DNA of 64,000 nt, taken from positions 1-64,000 of the forward strand of contig CBDCFT010000024.1 in NCBI GenBank assembly GCA_965216365.1. The letters run 5' to 3'. The notes under the pieces were generated by a model, which did not search any database, was not told where the DNA came from, and saw only the letters and a list, made by a program, of their open reading frames with translations. This DNA is from CBDCFT01 sp965216365. GTDB lineage: Bacteria; Pseudomonadota; Gammaproteobacteria; Arenicellales; CBDCFT01. This document shows positions 16,543-25,988 of this stretch, piece after piece. Each line of letters starts with the position of its first letter. Position 1 is the stretch's first letter. The translations under genes and the position numbers were made by a program.

Positions 16543-16726
16543 CATTCCCCTCCCCCTAATCCCCTCCCATTGGGAGGGGGACCAAACTTCCTTCCTCGTT
16601 ATCAGGCAAAAATCAGGATGCAGGCACTGTTGTCCCTTCCCCCTTGGAAAGGTTGGGAAGGGAGTGGCGAGAATAGTCTTATGAAACCGTTCGTCATTTG
16701 CCCTCTTCCCGCCAGGGGAGAGGGTG
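16543..16726. repeat. Cluster of GC-rich palindromic intergenic repeats
   Basis: This gene-free stretch holds three C-run/G-run palindromes: CCCCTCCCATTGGGAGGGG (16561-16579), CCCTTCCC paired with GGGAAGGG (16634-16662) and CCCTCTTCCC paired with GGGGAGAGGG (16701-16724). They resemble dispersed palindromic elements found between genes in many proteobacteria. They can form stable RNA hairpins and lie between divergent genes, so they are not simple terminators. Confidence 0.6.
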
Positions 16727-16871
16727 TTATGGTGCGATTCACTAACTCTCATAAAACCAATTGCTGATCGCTAATATCGGAACGCTGCAAGTAACTTTAA
16801 CACGAATCATTGTTACTACAGTCTAATCTGGTAAATTGACGGCTTGTTATTAATACAATCACCGCTACGGG

Positions 16872-17612
16872 ATGATGCTAGGCGAAGCCAGTGCAAAAAT
16901 CGAAACGACCAACACAGTCTTTGCCACCAAAGGTCTGACGAAAGTCTATGACATGGGCGAAGTGCAAGTGCATGCGTTGCGTGGCATCGACATGGAATTG
17001 TATGCCGGTGAGTTAGTCGTATTTTTAGGCGCATCCGGTAGTGGCAAGTCGACCTTGCTGAATATTCTTGGCGGTCTGGATACAGCTACAGATGGCACCG
17101 TTATGTATCACGATAACGAACTCACCCAGGCAACGGATAAAGAACTCACCCAGTACCGGCGCGACCATGTGGGTTTTGTATTTCAGTTTTATAATTTAAT
17201 ACCGAGTCTAACCGCGCGCGAAAACGTTGCTATCGTAACCGAGATTGCGCGCTCGCCTATGAGTCCTGACGATGCGTTGAAAATGGTCGAGCTGGGTGAT
17301 CGTATGGATCACTTTCCGGCGCAGTTATCCGGCGGTCAACAACAACGCGTTGCTATTGCACGGGCTATAGCCAAGCGGCCATCGGTTTTGTTGTGCGATG
17401 AACCCACAGGCGCATTGGATTCAACCACAGGCATCGTGGTGTTGGAAGCCATCGACCGGGTTAATCGTGAACTCAATACGACGACCGCCGTGATTACACA
17501 CAATGCCGACATCGCATCGATGGCTGATCGAATTATTTATCTAAGCGATGGTTTGATTTCAAATATCGAAATCAATGAAACCAAAGTCTCGCCAAAGGAC
17601 TTGCACTGGTAA
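16872..17612 (+). CDS. MacB/LolD-type ABC transporter ATP-binding protein
   Basis: 246 residues. Walker A GASGSGKST (about 56-64), Q-loop FQFYNLIPSLTARENV, the signature LSGGQQQRVAIARA and Walker B LLCDEPTGALD, then the switch histidine in VITHN. It belongs to the o228/LolD-MacB group that energises FtsX-like permeases for export or for lipoprotein or antimicrobial removal. The next two genes supply the permease (3-bp gap) and a periplasmic adaptor, making a complete inner-membrane export unit. Two ATG codons in tandem start it; ACGGG just upstream is a weak Shine-Dalgarno. Confidence 0.93.
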   Translation: MMLGEASAKIETTNTVFATKGLTKVYDMGEVQVHALRGIDMELYAGELVVFLGASGSGKSTLLNILGGLDTATDGTVMYHDNELTQATDKELTQYRRDHVGFVFQFYNLIPSLTARENVAIVTEIARSPMSPDDALKMVELGDRMDHFPAQLSGGQQQRVAIARAIAKRPSVLLCDEPTGALDSTTGIVVLEAIDRVNRELNTTTAVITHNADIASMADRIIYLSDGLISNIEINETKVSPKDLHW

Positions 17613-17615
17613 ACC

Positions 17616-19979
17616 ATGCTCGCCATCAATCGCAAATTACTGCGCGACTTTTGGCATTTAAGAAGTCAGGCCTTTGCGATAACTCTAGTCATCGCCAGCG
17701 GCATTGCAACCTACCTCCTGTCGTTAACAACGCTGGATTCGCTCAAACTTACGCAGGCGGTTTATTATCAGGATTACGCATTCGCCGATGTTTTTGTTTC
17801 GTTAAAACGCGCGCCAAACGACGTTATCGCACGTATCGCCGGCATTCCCGGTGTAGATAAAGTTCAATCCCGAGTCGTTGGTGGCGCCAACGTCGATGTC
17901 GAAGGTTTCAGCGATCCCGTGGTCGGCCAACTGGTGTCCATACCCGACAACGGTCAACCCGAACTCAATCAACTTTACCTGCGCCGCGGACGCTTGATTA
18001 GCAATGGACGCGAAGATGAAGTGGTGTTGAGCGATGTTTTCGCGAACGCGCACAACTTAAAACTCGACGATCAAATCAGCGCCGTGATTAACGGACGCGG
18101 TCGCAAGCTGCGCATCGTCGGCATCGCACTGACACCGGAATACATCTACGAACTCGGCCCCGGCATGCTGTTTCCCGACAACCAACGTTTCGGCGTGATG
18201 TGGATGGCACGCACACCGCTGGGCAAAGCCTTTGACATGGACGGCGCTTTTAATGACCTTGCGCTAACTGTCACGGCGGACGCAAGACTCGATGACATCA
18301 TCGAACGCATCGACAACATTCTTGAGCCTTATGGCGGTCTCGGCGCCTACAGCTTTGAAGATCAAATGTCCTATGACTATTTGACGGAAGAATTCAAGAT
18401 GCTGAAAAACATGGCGGTGATGTTTCCGCTCATCTTTTTGAGCGTATCGACTTTCTTGTTAAACGTCGTTATTACGCGACTAATCAGCACCCAGCGCGAA
18501 CAAGTGGCTGCTTTAAAAGCATTCGGTTACAGCAACTTCGACGTCGGTGTTCATTTTTTGAAACTGGTGCTGTTGATTTCGACACCCGGGATCATCGTTG
18601 GATTGGCGTTAGGCACCTGGCTGGGCCACGGCATGAGTGAGTTGTACATGGATTTTTATCGCTTTCCATTTCTAAAATACCGGCTGGAAACATGGATTGC
18701 CGTTTCCGCCGTCTTTATCAGTGTCAGTGCCGCAACCATAGGCACCCTGCATGCTGTGCGGCGCGCGTCGCAACTGCCGCCGGCTGAAGCCATGCGGCCG
18801 GAACCGCCCGCCAATTACCGTGAAACACTGATCGAAAAGATGGGATTTCAAAACTGGTTTTCACAACCGACGCGCATGATCGCACGGCATCTGGAACGCA
18901 AACCTGTTAAATCCCTGCTCACAGTGACCGGCATCGCATTGGCCTGCGCCATCATGATGGTAGGTTCTTTTCAGGAAGACGCTGTGGATTACATGATGAA
19001 TGTGCAATACGGCCTCGCCACGCGCGATGACCTGACTGTTACGTTTAGCGAACCGACATCGAAACGTGCCATGTACGATTTACTTAGCATGGAAGGTATG
19101 CGTTACGGCGAACCTTTTCGCGCTGTTCCCGTTCGCCTGCGTTCTGGTCATCGCAATTACCGCACTGCCATACAGGGCTTGGAAGCGGACAGCAGCTTGA
19201 AACGCATACTCGATACAAACTTGCAACCGCAACACCTGCCGCCGGATGGTATCGTGCTCACCGACCGGTTAGCGCAGGTGCTTGGCGTCGCCATCGGTGA
19301 ACGTATTACGGTCGAAGTATTGGAGGGCAATCAACCCATACGCGAAACGTTCGTCGCGGGCCTGGTGAATGAATATGTCGGGTTGTCGGCTTACATGCGA
19401 CGCGATGCGCTCAATCGTTTGATGCGTGAAGGCGAAGCCATCTCAGGTGTGCTGCTCGCCGCCGACCCGCAACATATGCACAACATATTTGCCGAACTCA
19501 AAGAAATGCCGCGTGTTGCCGGCACCACCGCGCGACAAAATGCGATTAAGAATTTTTACGATAATTTTGCCGAAACATTGCTTGTTTTCACCTTTATCAA
19601 CACCTTGTTGGCCGGCAGCGTCGCATTCGGCGTCGTGTATAACAGCGCGCGCATCGCCGTTGCAGAACGCGGCCGGGAACTCGCGAGCTTGCGTGTGCTG
19701 GGTTTCACCCGGGGCGAGATTTCCTACATCATGCTGGGCGAGCTTACGGTGCTGACGCTGGCCGCAATACCCCTCGGACTCTTGATTGGCCGCGGACTGT
19801 GTGCCTACATCGCCAGCAATCTGCAAACCGACTTGTACCGCGTGCCTTTGATAACAGAACCCAGCACGTATGCATTCGCCGCTACCGTCGTCCTGGTGTC
19901 GGCTTTATTATCGGGATTAATTGTACGCGGCAGACTCGATCATTTAGACCTGGTCGCCGTTTTAAAAACCAAGGAGTAA
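17616..19979 (+). CDS. FtsX-like ABC transporter permease
   Basis: 787 residues with two FtsX-type halves. Each has a periplasmic domain followed by three membrane helices: one N-terminal helix at about 15-40, three around 265-385, another near 440 and three at the C-terminus (about 650-780). Conserved FtsX phrases occur (QREQVAALKAFGYS, RGRELASLRVLGFTRGE). It pairs with the ATPase 3 bp upstream and the adaptor 6 bp downstream. The double-length arrangement resembles DevC/LolCE-type and macrolide-exporter-like systems rather than the single-unit MacB. The substrate is unknown. Confidence 0.9.
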   Translation: MLAINRKLLRDFWHLRSQAFAITLVIASGIATYLLSLTTLDSLKLTQAVYYQDYAFADVFVSLKRAPNDVIARIAGIPGVDKVQSRVVGGANVDVEGFSDPVVGQLVSIPDNGQPELNQLYLRRGRLISNGREDEVVLSDVFANAHNLKLDDQISAVINGRGRKLRIVGIALTPEYIYELGPGMLFPDNQRFGVMWMARTPLGKAFDMDGAFNDLALTVTADARLDDIIERIDNILEPYGGLGAYSFEDQMSYDYLTEEFKMLKNMAVMFPLIFLSVSTFLLNVVITRLISTQREQVAALKAFGYSNFDVGVHFLKLVLLISTPGIIVGLALGTWLGHGMSELYMDFYRFPFLKYRLETWIAVSAVFISVSAATIGTLHAVRRASQLPPAEAMRPEPPANYRETLIEKMGFQNWFSQPTRMIARHLERKPVKSLLTVTGIALACAIMMVGSFQEDAVDYMMNVQYGLATRDDLTVTFSEPTSKRAMYDLLSMEGMRYGEPFRAVPVRLRSGHRNYRTAIQGLEADSSLKRILDTNLQPQHLPPDGIVLTDRLAQVLGVAIGERITVEVLEGNQPIRETFVAGLVNEYVGLSAYMRRDALNRLMREGEAISGVLLAADPQHMHNIFAELKEMPRVAGTTARQNAIKNFYDNFAETLLVFTFINTLLAGSVAFGVVYNSARIAVAERGRELASLRVLGFTRGEISYIMLGELTVLTLAAIPLGLLIGRGLCAYIASNLQTDLYRVPLITEPSTYAFAATVVLVSALLSGLIVRGRLDHLDLVAVLKTKE

Positions 19980-19985
19980 TTCGAT

Positions 19986-21179
19986 ATGCGATTTCACCGT
20001 TGGATGGGATGGCTAGGGTTGCTAGCGATTATAGGCGCCGCTTTATTTTACGGCTTCCGTCCTACTTCCATATTGGTCGAAACGGCATCTGTGACTCGCG
20101 CGCCGTTGCGCGTCAGCGTTACCGAAGAAGGTAAAACCCGTGTCATTGATCGCTATGTCATCTCAGCACCCGTGCCTGGCTTTTTACGTCGCATCGACCT
20201 AAATGTCGGCGACACCGTGGAACGGGATCATGTTGTGGCCATGCTCGAGCCATTGCGCTCCAACGTTCTCGACCCGCGTTCACGTGCTGAAGCCACCGCC
20301 CGTGCGGCTGCCGCGGAAGCAGCGTTATTGGGCGCACAACAAAACGCAAAAGCGGCGCAAGCGGATGCCGATGTTGCGGCAGCCAGTCTTAAACGCTCCA
20401 AGGATTTGTATGCGGCAAAAAATATTTCTCTCGAACGTTATGATGAAGCAGTCGCCAGAGGGCAAATGACCCAGGCCGCACTGCGTTCAGCGGAATTCGC
20501 GGTAGATGTTGCGCGCTACGAGGTTGAGGCCGCACGCACGGCTTTGCAATACTCCGCCGCCGATGAGAATAACGTGAGCGACGAAACCGTCTCGGTGAAA
20601 GCGACTGTCAGTGGCAGCGTCTTGAATGTTTACCGGGAAAGCGAAGGTGTCGTGAACGCAGGTGAACCATTGATGGAAATCGGCGACCCCACCGGTCTTG
20701 AGATCGCAGTCGATGTCTTATCCGCGGATGCTGTGCGTATCGCTCCCGGCACGCGGGTTTTAATACAAAACTGGGGCGGCGATGGCGTGCTCGATGGCGA
20801 AGTACGCACCGTTGAACCAGTTGGTTTTACCAAGATTTCCGCTTTGGGTGTCGAAGAGCAACGCGTTCTGGTCATTATCGACATCACTTCGCCACGCGAA
20901 ACCTGGCGTAAACTTGGCGACGGTTACCGGGTCGAAGCGGAGTTTATTTTGTGGGAGCAGGATGACGTATTGCAGATTCCGGCGAGCGCATTGTTTCGCC
21001 AAAACAATGGATGGGCTGTGTTTGTTGTCAACAAAGACTCGGCGCAGGTGCGTGAAATCGAATTAGGCCAGCGTGGCGGGTTCGCCGTCGAAGTCGCATC
21101 AGGTCTCGATGAAAACGATCGCGTCATTATTCATCCGGGCGACACTATTGAGCAAGGCTCGCGAATCGAGACGCGTTAG
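19986..21179 (+). CDS. HlyD/RND-type periplasmic adaptor protein
   Basis: 397 residues. One N-terminal membrane anchor (about 8-25) is followed by a split biotinyl-lipoyl domain (RVSVTEEGKTRV to about 90, and VSVKATVSGSVLNV near 210), an alanine-rich coiled-coil hairpin (about 95-195) and beta-barrel domains. It forms the periplasmic bridge of a tripartite exporter. It closes the three-gene operon; no outer-membrane channel gene is adjacent, so a shared TolC-type channel is presumed. Confidence 0.92.
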   Translation: MRFHRWMGWLGLLAIIGAALFYGFRPTSILVETASVTRAPLRVSVTEEGKTRVIDRYVISAPVPGFLRRIDLNVGDTVERDHVVAMLEPLRSNVLDPRSRAEATARAAAAEAALLGAQQNAKAAQADADVAAASLKRSKDLYAAKNISLERYDEAVARGQMTQAALRSAEFAVDVARYEVEAARTALQYSAADENNVSDETVSVKATVSGSVLNVYRESEGVVNAGEPLMEIGDPTGLEIAVDVLSADAVRIAPGTRVLIQNWGGDGVLDGEVRTVEPVGFTKISALGVEEQRVLVIIDITSPRETWRKLGDGYRVEAEFILWEQDDVLQIPASALFRQNNGWAVFVVNKDSAQVREIELGQRGGFAVEVASGLDENDRVIIHPGDTIEQGSRIETR

Positions 21180-21717
21180 TTAATTCAAATTTCCGCTAAC
21201 CTGCCAAACACACATCAACGATTGTTCCATTGTTTCTCCCATTGCGTGGAAAGTCGCGTATATAAGAGAACACTACTTAACCGTGACGACGGAAAACGAG
21301 AGTCTATAACTAAGAGTTGATCGTGTGTAACTCAACTTTCCGTTATTTTTAAATAACCTATGAAGAAAACCAGATAAAAAACACGATAATATTGCGTTGG
21401 AAAATTTTCCACATAATCGGTGGATAACTCTGTGCAAAAACCCCATTTACCACCCCTCAAACTATGGCAATCACTCAATTATTAAGATTTGATTAAAAAT
21501 GATGCAATCAAGTTTTATCATGCTTTTCAATAGGTTACAAATGATTATTGGTGTTTTGGGCGCGCGGTTCAAAATTCATAGTAGAAAACGCTTGAAGTTT
21601 TGGTCTTGTGCATAAAGCACGTCGAGATCGTAAAAACAAACTAAAATCCAGTCTAAATTTTACCGCCAGTCTGGCGATTCATTACTTTTATCGGGTATCG
21701 GAAGTAAGTAACCATCA
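21180..21717. other. AT-rich 540-bp gene-free region with DnaA-box-like sites
   Basis: No reading frame of note. Three 9-mers fit the DnaA consensus TTWTNCACA: TTTTCCACA (21405-21413, +), TTTTGCACA (21431-21439, -) and TTATGCACA (21607-21615, -). A near match, TTATCCACC, lies at 21419-21427 on the minus strand. An AT-rich stretch lies between them (about 21475-21545). This could be a DnaA-regulated or origin-like region, but none of the usual origin neighbours is present. Confidence 0.3.
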
Positions 21718-22146
21718 ATGACCAAAAAACACCTCGCTAACGCCGGACTCATGCGGCGGTTCGCGGCAATGGTTTATGATGCATTTTTGCTAGCCGCTGT
21801 CCTTTTTATCGCGGGTATACCTCTGCCACTCATACCCGAAACCTGGTTGACCAGTTTTCCCGTAACTCTGGCAATCCGAGGCTACCTATTACTCGTATGC
21901 TTTCTATTTTTCGCCTGGTTCTGGGTTCATGGCGGGCAAACATTAGGTATGCGTGCATGGGGTTTGCGCGTTGTTAGTGATAATAATTCACGGATCACAT
22001 GGGTACAGGCGAGCAAACGATTTTTTAGTGCGTTGCTGTCCTGGATTTGCGCCGGACTGGGCTTTATCTGGATTCTGTTCTCACCGAACAATCTCGCCTG
22101 GCATGACCGCTTATCGAATACCCGTATAGTCAGGCACGCGAACTGA
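21718..22146 (+). CDS. RDD family membrane protein
   Basis: 142 residues with three hydrophobic segments (about 22-42, 52-70 and 104-122). The family hallmarks are visible: the RRFAAMVYDAFLL start of the first helix with conserved Arg and Asp, GQTLGMRAWGLRVV in the middle, and LAWHDRLSNTRIV near the end. RDD proteins are small inner-membrane proteins of mostly unknown role, some linked to Na+/H+ antiport. It stands alone between the AT-rich gap and the MaoC gene. Confidence 0.88.
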   Translation: MTKKHLANAGLMRRFAAMVYDAFLLAAVLFIAGIPLPLIPETWLTSFPVTLAIRGYLLLVCFLFFAWFWVHGGQTLGMRAWGLRVVSDNNSRITWVQASKRFFSALLSWICAGLGFIWILFSPNNLAWHDRLSNTRIVRHAN

Positions 22147-22228
22147 ACATTCGATACGACTCACCTGCGGTCGCATAATCCTGTTAGTATTTTTCATTTT
22201 TGAATCTAACGCCTCCCGCAAAGCGATT

Positions 22229-22729
22229 ATGACGGTAAAACAAGGCTGGACAGGCCGCTTTTTTGAAGACTTCGAAGTCGGTGATATTTACAAGCACCCG
22301 CTGGGTCGCACAGTAACAACAACCGACAATAGCTGGTTCACGTTGTTGACGCAGAACACGGCAGCCATTCATTTCGATCACCACTATGCCTCGCAAACGG
22401 AGTTCGGCAAGCCATTGGTGGATTCCACTTTTACCGTGGCACTGGTCACCGGACAGAGCGTGACGGATATCTCGCAGAACGTGTTCGCGAACCTGGGCTG
22501 GGACGAGATTCGACTGCCCAATCCGGTGTTCGAAGGCGATACACTCTATTCGCAATCCGAAGTACTCAGCACGCGGGAGTCGAAAAGCCGCCCGGATGTG
22601 GGCATCGTCGCGGTTAAAACAACCGGATATAACCAGGACGGCGTTATCGTTATCACCTTCAATCGCACCGTCATGGTGTACAAGCGCACAATGGCGCCTG
22701 TCAAACCCGAAATAGTGTTACAGCAATGA
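22229..22729 (+). CDS. MaoC family (R)-hydratase-like protein
   Basis: 166 residues with a single hot-dog fold. The motif from about residue 30, TVTTTDNSWFTLLTQNTAAIHFDHHYA, has the Asp and His used by (R)-specific enoyl-CoA or mesaconyl-CoA hydratases, though the usual D-x4-H spacing is altered. The C-terminal VAVKTTGYNQDGVIVITFNRTVMV strand is typical of MaoC proteins. It likely hydrates an acyl-CoA intermediate. Its stop overlaps the next start by 4 bases, so it begins the operon that leads into the arginine catabolic genes. Confidence 0.85.
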   Translation: MTVKQGWTGRFFEDFEVGDIYKHPLGRTVTTTDNSWFTLLTQNTAAIHFDHHYASQTEFGKPLVDSTFTVALVTGQSVTDISQNVFANLGWDEIRLPNPVFEGDTLYSQSEVLSTRESKSRPDVGIVAVKTTGYNQDGVIVITFNRTVMVYKRTMAPVKPEIVLQQ

Positions 22730-23523
22730 CCAGGTATTTTGACGGCTGGATAATTGGCCCGACCTGCGCGTTGTTATGGTTTTGCGTCGCGCAGACCGCA
22801 CAAGCGGGGAGCATGGCTGACATTGTCAAAAATAAAAAAATCACCATTGCGGTGCAATCCGAAGGGCCGCCCATCAGCTTTACCAATAAAAAAGGTAAGC
22901 GCGCCGGTCTGGCGGTGGACCTCATGCGCATGCTGGCCGAGGAAATCGATGTCAAGCTGGTTATTAAGACCTATCAATGGAAAGAGTTATTACCAGCGCT
23001 GGAAGCAAACGAGGTCGATCTGATTGCGGCGGATTTGTCGCCGACGCCAAAACAGTTCTTGACGACATTGTTTACCGACCCCGTCTTGTATAACGACACG
23101 GTGGCGTTTACAAAAAAAGACAAGCCTTACAAGCACTGGCGCGATCTAAATCAAAAATACATTCGTGTTTCCGTTAACAAGGAGACCACGTTTGTCGAAA
23201 CGGTAGAAAAATTTCTGCCGATTGCCCGATTGCGCAAAGTCGAAGGCGGGGTGAGCGATATTGTTCCCGATGTGCTTGAAGGCCGCACGATTGCAGGTGT
23301 ATCCAGCCTGGTGTCATTAACTCCTTTTCTGGGCGAAGAAGCCGAAATAAAAATTGTCGGTGAACCCATTCGCCGACAACCATTAGCGTTTGCAGTAGCC
23401 CCTGACTCGATGCATTTATTATTGTTTATGAACCATTACCTGCGAACGATTCAAAACGACGGTCGTTTACAAACGCTGTTGGATTACTGGTGGAACACGA
23501 TGCAATGGCAAGAGGACAACTAA
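22726..23523 (+). CDS. Periplasmic amino-acid-type solute-binding protein
   Basis: 265 residues. A signal peptide (about 1-27, cleaved after AQA) is followed by a type II periplasmic binding fold: ITIAVQSEGPPISF, KRAGLAVDLMRMLAEE, WKELLPALEANEVDLIAADLSPTP and a C-terminal YLRTIQNDGRLQTLLDYWW. Such proteins deliver polar amino acids or opines to ABC permeases, or act as sensory receptors. No permease or ATPase lies nearby, so it may serve a distant transporter. It sits between MaoC (4-bp overlap) and an amidase (4-bp gap). Arginine-related ligands are a guess from the following ast genes. Confidence 0.85.
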   Translation: MTRYFDGWIIGPTCALLWFCVAQTAQAGSMADIVKNKKITIAVQSEGPPISFTNKKGKRAGLAVDLMRMLAEEIDVKLVIKTYQWKELLPALEANEVDLIAADLSPTPKQFLTTLFTDPVLYNDTVAFTKKDKPYKHWRDLNQKYIRVSVNKETTFVETVEKFLPIARLRKVEGGVSDIVPDVLEGRTIAGVSSLVSLTPFLGEEAEIKIVGEPIRRQPLAFAVAPDSMHLLLFMNHYLRTIQNDGRLQTLLDYWWNTMQWQEDN

Positions 23524-23527
23524 GATA

Positions 23528-24934
23528 ATGATCGATGCGCTGGATAAATCCTTACCGGAATTGGCATCGGCACTGCGCGACGGAAAAACCTCCGCTAAAC
23601 AATTGGCTGAAGCCTGTACCGCTAATCATGATGCAAGCGAAAATTTCAATGCTTATAAAACATGGACCCCGGACTTCGCGCGCCAATGTGCCGCCTTGGC
23701 AGACGATTCGTTTAAGGCCGGCGTAGATATCGGCGCTTTGCAAGGCATTCCCGTATCGGTTAAAGATTTATACGGCGTGCAGGGAATGGAAACCTTTGCC
23801 GGCACGCACAAGGCTTTACCTGAAGACTGGCAAACCGAAGGACCCGTGGTGCAAACAATCCGCCGGCAACTTGGCGTTGTCACCGGCAAAACCCATACCG
23901 TCGAAATGGCATTCGGCGGACTTGGTGTTAACAGCCATTGGGGCACACCACGCAATCCATGGGATGCAGCACATCATCGCGTCCCAGGCAGTTCCAGCGC
24001 CGGTGCTGGGGTCAGTTTGCAACAAGGCTCGGCACTGATTGCATTAGGGACGGACACCGCCGGCTCGGTACGCATACCTGCGAGCATGACCGGCAACGTC
24101 GGTTTGAAAACTTCCGTTGAACGATGGTCAACCGAAGGCATCGTACCCTTGAGTACGACTTTGGATACTGCAGGCGTGCTGGCACGGACAGTCGAGGATG
24201 TCGCGTATGCATTTGCCGCCGTCGATCCGTTTATCGAAATTTCGGCCCAAGCGTTCTTGTTCGAGATACAAAACTATCCTGGCAGCGCCATCACCATCGG
24301 CATCGTGCGCGATAATGTCTGGGATGATTGCAGTGCCGGGGTTGCTGAAACCGTTAACGATGCCTTACACGAATGCAACCAACGGGGCGTTACACTCAAG
24401 GAAGTTGACCTGCCCGAGTGTTCCAGTGCGATGGAAATGCTGGCCCGAGGCAGTGTCGCCGCAGCGGAATGTGACGAATTCATTGAAACGGTGTTGCCCG
24501 AATGGCGTGATCACCTGGACCCGCTGGTGTCGACCCGGATTCGGGACGGCGATCAACTCTCGGCGCGCGAGTATTTGACGCGTTTGCGTTGGTTTGACGA
24601 CACTGCCGAGGCCGCATCCGCAAGATTTGAACATTGCGATGTCATTGCAATGCCCACGGTTTGCATCACTCCACCACGGCTGGATGAAGTCAGCGAACTC
24701 GATGGTTACCGGGCCAACAATATGCTGACCTTGCGCAACACCTGCATCGCAAATTTTCTCGGGCTGTGCGCCATTACCCTGCCCGCCGGACTGGATCAAG
24801 CCGGTATGCCGGTCGGCCTGCAACTGCTGGCCCGACATGGTGACGAAGAACACCTGTTAACCATAGCGCTGACGATTGAAAACATCATCGGTAACTCACG
24901 CCAACGCCTGGGTAAACCGCCCATGATTTCCTGA
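23528..24934 (+). CDS. Amidase signature family hydrolase
   Basis: 468 residues. The amidase Ser-cisSer-Lys triad can be seen: lysine in PVSVKDLYG (about residue 80), serine in GSSSAGAG (about 156-163) and the nucleophile serine in GTDTAGSVRIPA (about 177-188). The family cleaves amide bonds and includes GatA and many catabolic amidases. A solitary gene without gatB/gatC partners points to a catabolic amidase, perhaps releasing ammonia or an amino acid from an amide taken up by the neighbouring binding protein. The spacing on both sides (4 and 10 bp) fits one operon. Confidence 0.88.
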   Translation: MIDALDKSLPELASALRDGKTSAKQLAEACTANHDASENFNAYKTWTPDFARQCAALADDSFKAGVDIGALQGIPVSVKDLYGVQGMETFAGTHKALPEDWQTEGPVVQTIRRQLGVVTGKTHTVEMAFGGLGVNSHWGTPRNPWDAAHHRVPGSSSAGAGVSLQQGSALIALGTDTAGSVRIPASMTGNVGLKTSVERWSTEGIVPLSTTLDTAGVLARTVEDVAYAFAAVDPFIEISAQAFLFEIQNYPGSAITIGIVRDNVWDDCSAGVAETVNDALHECNQRGVTLKEVDLPECSSAMEMLARGSVAAAECDEFIETVLPEWRDHLDPLVSTRIRDGDQLSAREYLTRLRWFDDTAEAASARFEHCDVIAMPTVCITPPRLDEVSELDGYRANNMLTLRNTCIANFLGLCAITLPAGLDQAGMPVGLQLLARHGDEEHLLTIALTIENIIGNSRQRLGKPPMIS

Positions 24935-24944
24935 ACATCGAACG

Positions 24945-25961
24945 ATGATAGGAATTCGCGCCGTAGAGGCGGACGATCTGGAGGCCTTGCATCAACTGGC
25001 AATAGACGCCGGTATCGGCATGACCACATTGTCCAAAGACCGTGAGTTGTTGAAACAAAAAATCGAAAACTCGGTCAACAGTTTTGCCAAAGATGTGCAA
25101 ACGCCCGGCGAAGAATTGTACTGGTTTGTGATGGAAGACACGCACAGCGGACGCATTATCGGCAGCGCGGCGATTTACGCCGCCATCGGCCTGAGCCGAC
25201 CGTTTTATTCGTTCCGCGTCATCAACCTTACCCACACGTCCCAGGAATTAGAGAAGTACGAACCGGTACGCGCATTGCAAATGGTTGAGGAGTACCGAGG
25301 TTATGCCGAGGTCGCGACACTGTTCTTAACGCCCAAGTACCGCAAAAACGGCAACGGCAAATTCCTGTCGCGTTCGCGTTTTTTATTTTTAGCGGAATTC
25401 GGCCAACGCTTTCCCGAACGCGTCATTGCCGAGATGCGAGGTGTACAAGATGACGAAGGTCACTCGGCTTTCTGGGACAACCTTGGCCGCCATTTCATCA
25501 AAATGAGTTTTTCCAAGGCCGACTATCTTAGCTCGCTGGGCAACTATCAGTTTATTGCCGATCTCATGCCCAAGTACCCCGTGTATATCCGCTTGCTGCC
25601 GGAAGCTGCGCGTGAAGTGATTGGCGTCGTTAACGAAGCGACCAAACCGGCGCTTGAGTTATTGCGCCGCGAAGGTTTTCGTTTCGAAGGATGTGTCGAT
25701 GTATTCGATGCCGGACCGACCATCGTATGTCCTATCAATGATATAGAGACGGTAAAGGCGAGCCGAAGTGCGGTGGTTGAATCTATCGCGCCGCAGGCAC
25801 ATGAACTGGATTACATGATCAGCAATTGCAAACTTGAAAACCATCGAATAATTCGGGGTGCGGTATTAACACTCGCCAACGGAAGTATAGAACTGGATCA
25901 ACAGGCAGCTGAGTATCTCGGTGTCAACGTGGGTAATCGCGTACGCTATGCGGCGGTGTAA
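24945..25961 (+). CDS. astA: Arginine N-succinyltransferase
   Basis: 338 residues, the usual length. It transfers succinyl from succinyl-CoA to the alpha-amine of arginine, the first step of the arginine succinyltransferase (AST) pathway that feeds arginine carbon and nitrogen into glutamate and succinate. The GNAT-like fold shows as VRAVEADDLEALHQLA at the start, EVATLFLTPKYRKNGNG near 120, AEMRGVQDDEGHSAFWDNLGRHF near 160 and FEGCVDVFDAGPTI near 245. One gene copy is present, without the split alpha/beta forms of pseudomonads. It is followed 27 bp later by astD. Confidence 0.95.
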   Translation: MIGIRAVEADDLEALHQLAIDAGIGMTTLSKDRELLKQKIENSVNSFAKDVQTPGEELYWFVMEDTHSGRIIGSAAIYAAIGLSRPFYSFRVINLTHTSQELEKYEPVRALQMVEEYRGYAEVATLFLTPKYRKNGNGKFLSRSRFLFLAEFGQRFPERVIAEMRGVQDDEGHSAFWDNLGRHFIKMSFSKADYLSSLGNYQFIADLMPKYPVYIRLLPEAAREVIGVVNEATKPALELLRREGFRFEGCVDVFDAGPTIVCPINDIETVKASRSAVVESIAPQAHELDYMISNCKLENHRIIRGAVLTLANGSIELDQQAAEYLGVNVGNRVRYAAV

Positions 25962-25988
25962 CCAGTAAAACCAACAAGAGTAACCAGA

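Noticed and set aside
16872..21179. The ABC/FtsX/HlyD operon as the lasso exporter
   Set aside because: It is more than 7 kb away, separated by unrelated genes, and of the three-component FtsX type rather than the single-chain ABC exporters usual for lasso peptides.
21180..21717. Chromosomal replication origin
   Set aside because: There is no dnaA, dnaN, mnmG or rpmH nearby, and only three to four boxes; reported only as a low-interest finding.
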